Assembly: GCA_011800805.1 (NCBI GenBank)
Contig: MPNW01000016.1
Coordinates: 49,110-113,109 of the forward strand
From: Hirudo medicinalis
Lineage: Eukaryota; Annelida; Clitellata; Hirudinida; Hirudinidae
Reading direction: 5' to 3'
DNA length: 64,000 nt
The position numbers and the translations under genes were made by a program. Below the pieces are notes generated by a model, which was given only the letters and a program-made list of their open reading frames with translations, had not been told where the DNA came from and did no database searches. Below, one piece after another: positions 36,001 to 46,980 of this stretch. Numbering within the stretch: the first letter of the stretch is position 1; every line of letters begins with the position of its first letter.

Positions 36001-38119
36001 GAGTCGAAGTGGAAGTGGAAGGGTGCACTTGTCATGGTGTCGTTCGTTGGATGGGTTGTTTCAAGAATAGATTGAACATATTGGTGGGAATTGAATTGGT
36101 AAGTTGGAAAATTATTGATTTTTGTTGCACGTCTTGATGGTGAAGTTTGTTTATCTGATCCATGTAGGAGGATGAACACCGTGCATGCACAGATGGAAAG
36201 ATTGGCGGAAGGAGATTCTTCAGCTGCCCCCCTGGCAGGGCTTATTTTACTTTTATACATTCCATTAGGAAAGACTCCAGAATCTTTCCATTTTTGAATT
36301 CTTCTAATCCAGGTAGGACCTAGGTCAGTACAAAAGTTTTTTGTGACAAATAAGAATTGGAAATAAATTTCACTGTGCAGGTCTAAGAAAAGGAGTAATT
36401 TGTCCACCTCTTTGCTTTGACGATCCTGACAGCTTATCAAGAGCTCTAAATATAAAATCTATGCATCATCTTCCAGCATGCAATCATGCTGATGCTGTTC
36501 TATTTTCAATGTTCACCTTCAGCCAAGCATTCGATGCAGTGCTGTTGAAACATAAATCCAATGATTCTGAAGCAGTCGTTGAGATGAGAAGCACTCTTTT
36601 GGAGCATGTCGTCAATCCATTGAGATGGTTGGTTGCGTCACTCTGCAGAATTGTAGAATTGCATTTTCAAGAACTTTTATTTAGTTGAGATGATCCCCAT
36701 ATTTTCATTTCCAGTGGTTTTTCCATCAATACTTCCAGAATTGAATGCTTAAAGCAACTTGCTGGTGAGTCTTCTACTCTTAAAAGCAAAACTACAGTTG
36801 AAGGTAACTTTTTTGTGAATTTTCCTTGGATTGATTTATTATTCATTTCCAGGCAAACAGGAGAAGCTGTTTGAATTATTCTCTCATTGTTATTTTTAGG
36901 TCCTGCACATTTTTATGCCAATCTCATGCAATTTTTAAATGTTGACCCCCAAATTATTTTCAGGTTAATTTTGTGTTTGGAATGTAATTTTACGACTTGT
37001 AGAATAACTGGTGCTTAAATCAAACATTGTAAAGAATGAAATTTCTGAAGCATTTTTAAATTACCTATATATAGTTCAGGAAATGGGGCACACCTGTGGA
37101 ATGTCCCAGTTGGTGAGGATGGTTTTATCAATCCAACAATTCAACAGCTTCTTGAACTCTCATTTTTTCAAGCCAATCACAAACTTTCTCAAGTAGTGAA
37201 ATTTTACGTTTTCTCAAATTTGGATCACTTGATTAAATTGATGTCAAATTTGAAAAACTTTTGTAAGCAATTTTTATATTTTTAAAGGTTCCACTCTGTT
37301 TGGTGCTTAATGTGCAAAAAAGACCGAGGGATTTGGTCATTCCGTGCATGGAACTCGACATCACGGATGTTCTCCAAAATAGTTAATTTATTTGTCCGTA
37401 TAATTTTAGTGCTGAAAACTATAAAAGATCTTTACATTTTGTCTTTTAAAGGCCTGAGAGAGTGCAATATATGTGGCAAGCTGGGAACATCCGAATGCAG
37501 GGAATGTTTTGAAGCCACTCGTCTTCTCTCGTCCACCATGTTCTGCGATGCTTGCTCCAATCAGGTTCCTCAATTGCCCACTTAAGCCTTGTACTTGGCC
37601 AATTATTTGAGCCGGTTCAATTATCACCAGTTTCACAGCCACGTGAAAAGGTCTCATCACAAACCGTTACCGGTCGGAAGTGTCGTCGATTGCTCCCTTC
37701 GCTCGGATATGGTGGTAGGGAGTGGATGGGCAGACAAGTTCAGAGAAAAATTGGAGCTCTCGGCAGTCGTATGCTCCAAAGAATTTCATAGAATCAGCTT
37801 TGTGAGAACGGGCCTTACTTCCACAGCTCCGTGGATGTTTTTCAGCACTTCTAGTTTAGGTGACTAATCATTCAGTAGTTCAGTCTATTTTTTTAGCCCC
37901 AACAGTGTTTAAATTTAAAATCAATTTTTAGATGAAGCATCAGGGCCAACTCATCCACAAATTGGGATTTGTTCATTTCTTCCTGATTTGATCTCTCATT
38001 CGTCAACTAGTCATTTAATTGCTTTGAGCAAAACAGAGATACCTCCTTTAATGGATAGGTTATTGTTCAGTGCTGATGTTTATATTTATCAATTTCCTGC
38101 TCTCCTGCTTTACAAATGA
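33024..38119 (+). CDS. CYLD: CYLD-type deubiquitinase homologue with altered catalytic motifs
   Basis: CYLD is a cytoplasmic K63/M1-specific deubiquitinase that restrains NF-kappaB signalling. About 18 exons. CAP-Gly 1: VGSLPSRPGIWFGVKLP with FRGIGSTDGSFKGKRFFECD. CAP-Gly 2: ELGERIVWISDDGPELGTVR with GVEFDRPIGTGTGKYNNEQL. A Ser/Asn-rich linker (34.5-35.9 kb) follows, then CAP-Gly 3: VDVGSRVEVEVEGCTCHGVV with ACTDGKIGGRRFFSCPPGRA. The USP region includes DAVLFSMFTFSQAFDAVLLK, NPTIQQLLELSFFQANHKLS, PLCLVLNVQKRPRDLVIPCM and the zinc module CNICGKLGTSECRECF plus FCDACSNQFHSHVKRSHH. It ends ADVYIYQFPALLLYK, like other CYLDs. A 47-bp intron (35717-35763) and a 66-bp intron (37565-37630) are needed to keep the frame. 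Around the catalytic Cys the usual NSCYLD reads ACNHAD, and the usual FFDS reads FFST; the catalytic His (EFHRISFV) is kept. Exons at 36.8-37.0 kb are uncertain. Confidence 0.92.
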
Positions 38120-39146
38120 TCAGTTCCTTGTTTAGTTTTCTAGAGTTATTTTTAGGTCGGATTTTAAATTTTCGACAGTTCTAATTGTGGAAGATAGATT
38201 TTTAAAAGTTTCTATGGAATGTACCTTTATTTTGAAATCCAACCTTGGATGCACACAAGTTTTAATGCATGTGAATTGACCACTCCTGGCTGGAATACGT
38301 TTAGGCCAATAAAAGGGACCAAGTTTGGTGCTTTTTTTAAATGACCACTGAATTGGATGTCTTGTTTTCTGGCCTTTAGTTTTGCATTAGATGGATGCTT
38401 TAGTCTCTCATTTTGATGTTAGCATATTGTAAGCATATTTTCATCAGCACACGGTCGTTAGTTGTTTTGCTGACCAAAGTCATCATTGTTTTCCTTAAGT
38501 CATAAAATCTTCATTTCAATTTGGGACTTTAAGTTCATTTGAAACTAGTCATTCCTCTTGCACGAACATTAGTGATTCATATTGATTTAACTTCTTATTT
38601 AACATCTTGTATTAATATCATAATCACTTTGATAATATCATAATCATTCTTGACTCATTCCATTTCTTTTACTTTGAACATCTAGTTACAGTTTTGAATG
38701 CATTTCGGACATCAATTTTAGATTTCTTTAGATTTATTAATTGAAATATTTTGGATTTTTTGTAGCTTGTAAACATGCATTTACTTTACTTTATGGATTG
38801 CAATAGTTACTTTAAATAATTTTTGTTGAAGAAAATTGATATCTGGAATAAAAAGGAATTAGAGTAAAGCTTCCCTGCTTATGTGCTGAAAAAGTAAGGA
38901 TAGTTGATGATAACATCAACGAGTTAAACACAACTCCGATAACCAATGGGTTTATTCGTGCTGTACAGATTGAAATTTCGCTAACGATGGTCAAAAATCG
39001 CTTGCACCTAGAATCGATTTTCAAGTGCTATGTGCACGAAATTAACTTTGAACCGATATATTAATGTAAATCTTAATACTTCATAACAAACACTGAAACC
39101 GTATAAATCTGTCCGACAGTCTTTTTAAGATGATGTAGAGAGGCAA
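38120..39146. other. 3' flank of CYLD and of the Ig receptor, no gene seen
   Basis: The two genes converge here. The sequence is T-rich, consistent with CYLD 3' UTR on the plus strand, with no conserved open frame and no repeat of note. Confidence 0.5.
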
Positions 39147-42100
39147 CTAAACCTTGTTATAATGATTTCCAATATTCACCTCGACGTGATATTCGTCGAG
39201 TATTTCGCTGACAGCAGTTGAGTCGGACTTGGGTATTTCCTCGTAAACTCCAGAGCAGGCATCCGTGGTATCACAGTCCAATGCCGAGGTACCAGTCCTT
39301 ATTGAGACCTTCTCCGGACTGAGAGTTGCATCGGTGTGAGAGTACTTGAGGGAAGTCTTCCTTCGTGTCCTAAGAAGCGACAGCGAGGTTTCCCTATCTT
39401 CCAGAGTTGCATGAATGAGTTCCGGCGAGGCATAAACTTTTCTCGATTCCGAAATTTCACTGTGAAGGTTAGTTTTATCGTCGTCAAGGAGAGGCGGTTT
39501 GTTTTTTATTTTGGCGCTTGATGTAGCGTTATACCAGGAGTAACATCGCACTCCTGAGTTCAAGGCCGATCTGTCTCCTCTCCTACAAAGTCGCTTCTTT
39601 TTCAGACAGTACACCAACAATGACAACGAGAAAACTACTGCGAGGGCCGCGCCAAAGCATCCTGAGAGTATTTCGAAGTTTACTTTCAAATCATTTCCCC
39701 CTTCATTCAATTGCTGCAATTGGGAACTCCCTGTAAAATACAATTAGGCAATGTTGTGTCATTAATGTCGATTATTAAATAATAGGAATAATGACAAGAT
39801 GCCAATATTTTAAGATGAATCATTATTATTAGTGATATTTCTATTATAATCCAATAAATCCCTGTAATAAACCGTGATTTTTAATCGCTAGCAGTTCACC
39901 TTGAGGTTGTTCTAAAGGACTTGTTTTAAGCTGAATTGTTGCTGGTTCTCCGAAGCCCATCTCGTTTCCTGCAGACACGAGCAACACGTATTTCCTTCCT
40001 TCTTTCAAATCTGGTACCAGCAGCTCAACTTCATCAGCTTTTCAAATTTATTTTTATTGCATTTAAGAATAATTTGAATAAATTGGACATAGCTTGACTT
40101 TATTTTTTTTAGATTCAATCATTATCGCATAAGTTTATTTGATTGTTCAAATTCTGAATTTTATTAATTAGTTAAATAAGTTCTCTAAAAAAATCTACTT
40201 GTTGAAATCAGACCAACGCTCAGATAAAGAAGACATCACTTTTGTGATTAACTGACAGCAACATTTACGAGTTGCTGTCTGAAGTCCTCTTACGTTACAT
40301 TATTATCTGTTACGTAACAACCACTAAACAGACTCATAACTTAAAATATAATTTAAAATAGGTAAGTAACCCCTAGACCCCCTTGGCTAGGCCCAAGCCT
40401 ATTATTTATTTATTAACAAATGTGAATGAAGGTGATGTCAGGAAACAATGAAGCAGACACTGAAAAATTTATTAACTACTTCCTCTTGAGACGAGTTTCT
40501 GACTTTCTGAAACGTTGCTTTCATTCTGTCGATATTCAACTCTCCAGGTTGAAACAACCGGTCGGCATTTTTCGATGGACACTTTCAGAACGACTGAAGT
40601 ACCGTTCTCGGAGACGACGGAGACGTTGTGAGGCATGTTGGGAAGAGCTTTCAAGAGTTTGTCATTAAATCGGTAGGGAAACATGAAACTTTTAAAATTA
40701 CAGCGCCTAAGACCCGTGTTTCTTGCACAATAATCACGAGATAAGTCTATAAGAGATGATGTCTACATTTGTTCTTAGGTGGACCCGTTTCATAATCGTA
40801 TTCAAGTATTAATAGATGCCATTTTAATCTTAGAAGGTCGACTATTTGTGTAACGTTAAATACTTTCTTCCTCAAGATTGAGACAAAGAAAGCATTTTCT
40901 CAATCTTATTAATGTTTACGTGCTTAAATTATGTTAATTTAAAAGGTGGATTGTGGAGGTTTGACTAACCTGCAGGCAGAAGCTTGAGTTCAATGGAAGT
41001 GCTTCCATGTTTATTTTGAGCCAAGCATGAATAAGCACCAAACACCCACGACTGATCCCTTCCAATGAGGATCTTTATCAATTAACTATTATAATGAGTG
41101 TATTGAAAATATATAATTTTTTTACAACTAATTAATGACGATGTTCTGAATGAATGATATATAGCTACTATTGAGAATCAAAGCGAAATGTCCCTAATGG
41201 ATTTCATTCATTCCCTTTTTAGAGGTTTTATAGTGAGACATAATCTTTATAATGTACTGATTAGTACCTAAATAGTACCTAAATACTTGCCTGCCTAGAA
41301 TTGATAATTCTTCATCCCTCGTGACGTCAACATGCAAACAGTTTGAAACCATTCAAGCGTGACAACATGAGATGAGTTAAAAAACCAACCCTGAGTACAC
41401 TGGTGACTCCCTCAGAATGATTATTCGTATCGACTTCGTATCCATGCGTGATGTCACTGATCATCTGACCGACCCTCCTCCATTGGACGGAGGGGTGTGG
41501 TTTCCCTGTTGAGATGCACGTGAACATTCGAATTTCCCCCGCCCAACCAAAGCATGACTCTGGTTCGCAGTGCAACTTTGGAATGCCTGGAATAGATAGC
41601 AGCCTTGTTTGTCATTGATTTTGTCCTTCGACTAAAGCGGTTTCATTCATCTTTGTCTATTTGTTGTTGTTATTAATTAATATTATTTCAAGTAGAAATT
41701 ATGAACATTTAAAAAGATTAAATATAAGTTTATCTATTTAAGTATTTATTAAAATAATGAGATTACATTCGACGTTGAGTATAAGTTTCCTGGATTCGTT
41801 GCCAGCTTCGTTCGTGGCCAAACAAACGTAGATTCCTTCGTCTGAAGTTTCCACTTTGGGAATGATCAGCTTGGAAGATCCGTATTTTGGATCAGTTACC
41901 TATCAAGAATTTAAATAATTCATCGTAATTCGTGAATTGTTTATGAAATGATCAAACAACTTCAATATGTGTTGAGGAGTTTAGTTTCGCCCACAAAACG
42001 AGTGGAATCGGGTCGCCAGTTGCTTCACAATCTGCAACCAAAGGACCTCCCTCCAAAATGGTTCTATTTGTGGGGAAAACATTTATCGAAGGAAGTCCTG

Positions 42101-45100
42101 GAAAATGAAAACAAAATGAAATTCGTGACCGAAATTTTTAATAGAAATTGGTTCGAAAGAAATTGATTGAAACAAAATTGATTGAAGTTGATTGGTACTG
42201 ATTTAAACTCGTACTCATCATCTTCAGCTCCACGGACGACTCGAGGACTCCTTTGCTGTTTGAAACTCTGCAGAAATATTTCCCTTGAAAGTCTTCCTTC
42301 ATCTTTTCCAGCCACAACGTTGAATTTTGTCTCACCACTGGAATCTTCGCTCTTACTTTCTCGGAGAGGATTTGTTCCTTTTGCATTTTCGTTTGTAAAT
42401 AAAGGAAGCGAGTAAACTAGATGGTAATGATGGCTACGATGACGATGATGATGATGATGACTGATGATAGAGGTGATGATGCTCACTTTGAGCCACTCAA
42501 ACTTCAACGGTTTGCTTCCATGAGCCTCACAATCAACATTTACAGGTTGGCCTTCGATTACTTTCCCGATTATTCTGGCCTTCACATTCTCCGGCGCATC
42601 TGAGGATTTTAATTTCAATTAGGTCATCAAGGTAACTTTAAAAAAATCTTGTTCAAAAAATAATTCAATCTCAGCATAAACTCAAGACGTGATCATCGTC
42701 ATCATCATGAGAATGATAATTCGCACCTATGATTGAAGTTGACTTCAGCCACTCAAAGCATCAACACGTGCTTCAAGCAACAGTTGCACGGCATTGAAAT
42801 CTAAGAGTTGATGGATGAGTTTTGTAAAATTATCTTCGAAAACTTAAACTTCCTGCGAATCGAAAGCTGATTGATGTGCAACTTCATCCATCCGTGGAAA
42901 TCAATAAATTTTATTTGAAATTTTGTTATATTTATTTACTTATTTTCTATTTTCTCCTTATAATATTTCTCTTCTAAAATATTTATTAAGAAATAATCGG
43001 ATAATTAATTAATTACAACTTGGAAATCGTCATCAACACAGAAAGAAATGCCACGAATGGTTTTATGCTTTTATGCACAACAGGCAACCAATAGAGACGG
43101 TTAAGTCTACCTTGGCATCGGTAGACGAGTAGTTAAGGCTTTCGCTTAGCAGCGTGGTTCCCTTAGGAGTTCAAATCCTAGTCTTCGCAATAATCTATCA
43201 CTAAGACAGCAGATTTTATGTAAGCACTTGATGTTACATAGCGTGTTGCCATCAGTAAGGAGGATAACATTGAGGTGACATCTATCAAACCCCCACTTCT
43301 CTAGGTCACAGGTCCTAAACGAGTGACCTAAACACGTGACCTAAGTTCGGGGTGACTAATCGAGGTTGCGTGACGAATTGTGTGAGAAAATATTTTGCTT
43401 CTTTTGACGGGAGATGTATATTTGTCAGCGATGCTTTGAAAGGCAACAGTTGGTTCTGACCATTTGAACCTTGTGAGTAAACGTGCCGAACAATATATTT
43501 GTTTAAATATTTCTACCACAAGCACAAATAATAATTATTATTCTTGCCAAACAAATCTAAAGCTTACTTTCGGGGCTTCTGGATAAGTTTAAAAATCAAA
43601 AGAACAGGAAGTTTCCATGGTTGCATAAATCGTCGAAGAAGTCTGTTGCATGTTACTGCTTCCTATTTGAGGTTAGACGACCTCGCATTCCTTCCTCATA
43701 AGTCAAGTTAAACTCGACCCACCATCATCATCACCATCATCATCACCATCACCACCATCATCATCGTCATCATCATCACCCTCCATCTCAGGAAGAGATC
43801 AACGTCAAGAGCTCGTCTCAATTAATCACATCGTGTCCTCTTTTGATTTTCGACATAACATTCGCTTTGTTTCTTTTTCGTAAATAATTTCCCACAAATG
43901 AGCCAATAATAAACATTCCAGGTGACATAAGTGAAAGAATGTAATCGCCTCACGACAACAGGTTGCAGGAAGTCAACACGGCGATGTTTTTGTTTGAGTT
44001 CAACTTCAAGGGGAGTGAATTCAAATCTTAGAAATAAGTGCCACACACAGACATGACCTTGTCCACTGTTAAAGTTTCAGTTGAACTTTATCGATTTGAT
44101 CGCATTAACATAAATTATTCACATGAGATATTTGTAAACTCATGACCTCATCATGAGTTATTTATAAACAATTGACCTTTCATTAAAACTGAGACTTTTA
44201 TTGAAGGAACGTACGAACGAAGCATCACATTCATTATAAGCACTGATATTTGCATTACATCGCATTATTATTATAAATATTCTTATTCGCATTATTATTT
44301 ACATAATAATTATGTAAATTATTATGTAAATGTCGTTACTGACATTACATCATGTTGTTATCATAAATGTTATTAATCACATTACATCATGTTGTTATCA
44401 TAAATGTTATTAATCACATTACATCATGTTGTTATCATAAATGTTATTAATCACATTACATCATGTTGTTATCATAAATGTTATTAATCACATTACATCA
44501 TGTTAATCAATGAAGCCTATTTATTTTTATTTATAAAAGTGTAAATATTTTCCATTGTTATTAATGATTTGTTCCAATCAGTCAAGTTAGTGAATGTAAT
44601 CACAAGATGCAATTACAAATGACTGTGATTACAGCTTATGAATATTCATTGCATAATTATAATTACGTCTTATGAATATTCATTGAGTGAATAATTATAA
44701 TTACGTCTTATGAATATTCATTGAGTGAACTTCAACAGAGAAAAAAAAACTAGGACGTTACGAGGCTAAAACGTGAGAATTAATTTGAAATCGATGCATG
44801 TCCACAAACATGTAAACAAAATATGCTCCTTGTCATGAAACTTTAACTGTGGGAATCGTGTTACGCGTTATTAGAGAGGTTATTATGAAGCATTAAATAT
44901 AGTTATATATTCCTAACAAATAATAATAATAATAATAACAAATAATAATAATAATAATAATAATAATAACGTATTTATACAATTCGATGAAATGCTTGCA
45001 TACTTAAAGTCCTGAGTTCGATGATTCTACTCCCAAAGAGTTTGTCATCTTCCAAGTTGACCTTGCACTCGTACAATCCCCTGTCCTCTGCCACAACACG

Positions 45101-46761
45101 CCTCACGACCAGATTGTTCTTCTTGTCCACCTGGTACTTCCTCGACCTGGCTGCAACAGTCCAAATGACGGCATGAAACTCGCGCGTTCAAAAAAAGAAG
45201 TGGTGGATTCATAAAATTTCCAAACACGACATCCTTTGCCTCAGCGGCAAAAAGAAAGCTGGCAAAGTAAGAAAAAGGATCGCATGCGAATAATTTATTG
45301 CCTCCTTTCTTCCCAGACTGAAGAAGTGAAACAAAAGTCGAAGCTCACGTTTGGCGATGGTGATGTTGTTGAACTTCCAAGTCACTGATGGACGGATGAA
45401 GGACAGCAACCCACATTGGAGGACTGCATCTTCGCCCAGACCAACCTCTACTAAACTGTCTACATTCTCATCGAAGAGTCCTTCGGCTTATAATAAATTT
45501 AACATTATTTATTGTATTATTTTTATTTATTTTTATAATGCTATAAATTGTACTACTATAAATATTGATTATCATTAGCCATTTCCGTAATATAAATAAA
45601 TAAATAAATGTGTAAATTCTTAATAAATTAATTGACAAAGACATTATGCATTCATGAACTGTTAAAACTGTTAGATGCCATCAACCAACCAGACACCTGG
45701 ACGATCACCGACTTTTCAATTTGTGTCTCCGCCCACATTAACGTGCACCTGTAACTTCCTGAATCTGAGATTTTGAGACGCGAAATGAGCAACTTGGTCA
45801 CGGATGTGTTGGTTCGTTCAACATGAACTCTGCAACAACATCAATTAGCACTCAATGACCTCAAAACGCCCTTCTTGTTATTCGAGTAATCCGATATCAC
45901 CTTCCAACCGTGGCTTCAATTTTTCTTCCTGAGTTCCACCAATCCAGGTGAAGCATCCCCGTGCGGTTGATTTGTCGTGAAACTGTACAGGTGAGGAGCA
46001 GATTGGAGCCAACGACCTTGTTTTGAGTTTCGCTTGGTTTGATTTCCAAAGAGAAGACGAAGGATGCTTCAAATGATGAGTAATTTTGTCATCAGACAAA
46101 TTAAGTTACGTATTTCATGGGGAATAGTGATTATGTTGGAAAGAATGAATAATGAATTGAGTGATGAATGAACGAAACACTTCAAAAAGAGGCATGGTGT
46201 TGACGTGCGAGAAATTAACGTCATGAATCTTTCAGAACGTTTTCCACAACAAATCATGGAAATCAATCAAGTAATTCAGAGGAGCTTCAACCCGAATACA
46301 ACATTGCGACTGGAACTTTAAAAAAATGTTTAAAAACATTGTTTAAGAGAAAGTTATGAAACCAGGCGTCCGATGGTTCATCGTGAATTCACATTCACCA
46401 TTCACAAGCATTTTGATTCTAAGGAAAATCTAAGGAAGCGGACTCGTCACTAAAATCACGGAGCATGGAATTACAGCAGCCACCTCATCCGGGCTTCAAA
46501 ATTTCTATCGTAACGTGCGCAGCTCCGTGCACACCTTGTGTACATTTGAGTCATAGATGATTGTCATCGAAGAAAGCTTGCACATCGAAACAAGCGAGAG
46601 TTTTCATTATATTTTCACACATTTTAAACATATTTTTTCACAAAACAAAGTTAAATTGCAGTAAATAAATGCCATCGGGTGATTAAATATTAAGAACTGC
46701 TAACAATTCTCCTACCGTGCAATGATAAGAATATAAGCGCAGACCAGCAAGTTGTCCTCAT
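39147..46761 (-). CDS. transmembrane Ig/FN3 cell-adhesion receptor
   Basis: A type I receptor of the Ig superfamily; exons read downward. A 46-nt first exon (46761-46716) gives a signal peptide MRTTCWSALIFLSLHG. Each Ig domain is split over two exons. Ig1: GSNLLLTCTVSRQI, then SDSGSYRCTLMW. Ig2: GEDAVLQCGLLSFIRPSVTW, then EDRGLYECKVN. Ig3: EGQPVNVDCEAHGSKPLKFE, then DFQGKYFCRVSNSKG. Ig4: EGGPLVADCEATGDPIPLVL, then DEGIYVCLATNEAG. Ig5: RMFTCISTGKPHPSVQWRRV, then FGAYSCLAQNKHGS. FN3: TWRVEYRQN, then LKEGRKYVLLVSAGNEMGFG. The last exon holds the membrane helix (CFGAALAVVFSLSLLVYCL), a KKKRLCRR stop-transfer and a tail of about 150 residues with VYEEIPKSDS and the end NIGNHYNKV. The large introns (42.6-45.0 kb) could hide more exons. 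Five Ig domains plus FN3 recall NCAM/Fasciclin-like receptors, but I cannot assign an orthologue. Confidence 0.78.
43105..43190 (+). ncRNA. tRNA-like sequence, probably a SINE head, in Ig receptor intron
   Basis: GACGAGTAGTTAAGGC resembles the A box of tRNA-Ser/Leu, and GAGTTCAAATCC is a good B box about 40 nt downstream. The 5' and 3' ends do not form a clean acceptor stem, so a working tRNA is unlikely. It differs from the family at 11385-11582, so it may be a second SINE family or an old tRNA pseudogene. Confidence 0.4.
43721..43782. repeat. (CAT/CAC)n trinucleotide array
   Basis: CATCATCATCACCATC-type repeats of about 60 bp in an intron of the Ig receptor gene. A matching GATGATGAT run occurs at about 42440-42465 in another intron of the same gene. 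Confidence 0.85.
44342..44512. repeat. 37-bp tandem satellite block
   Basis: About 4.5 near-identical 37-bp units starting CATTACATCATGTTGTTATC and ending AATGTTATTAATCA lie in the large intron between Ig2 and Ig3 of the receptor gene. A second tandem block of about 38 bp (TTATGAATATTCATTGAGTG type) follows at about 44635-44728, and AAT runs lie near 44922-44968. Confidence 0.92.
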
Positions 46762-46980
46762 GTTGCAAAAACCACGCTGAATTCTTCAACAGCAACTCCA
46801 CCACGATCGCAACTCCTGCATTTCCTCGAACGACTGCAGAGTACAACACAGCACGCATCCTTTTAAAGCACGCACACACCCTTCCCGATGCCCCTGGAAT
46901 CGTACTCACTCGACAAACTATAAAAAGTTTTCCAAAAACTGCTTATCAGCTTTTATTTATGGAAGCTAATATGATGTTCA

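Noticed and set aside
37565..37630. In-frame stop suggesting that CYLD is a pseudogene
   Set aside because: The stop lies in a 66-bp GT-AG intron. Splicing CAATCAG to TTTCACAGC restores FCDACSNQFHSHVKRSHH, which aligns with CYLD without a gap.
43105..43190. Functional tRNA-Ser gene
   Set aside because: A and B boxes are present, but there is no clean acceptor stem or anticodon arm.
46712..46909. Minus-strand 65-residue frame as a gene of its own
   Set aside because: Another frame of the same DNA gives a much better signal peptide (MRTTCWSALIFLSLHG) ending at a donor, which fits exon 1 of the Ig receptor.
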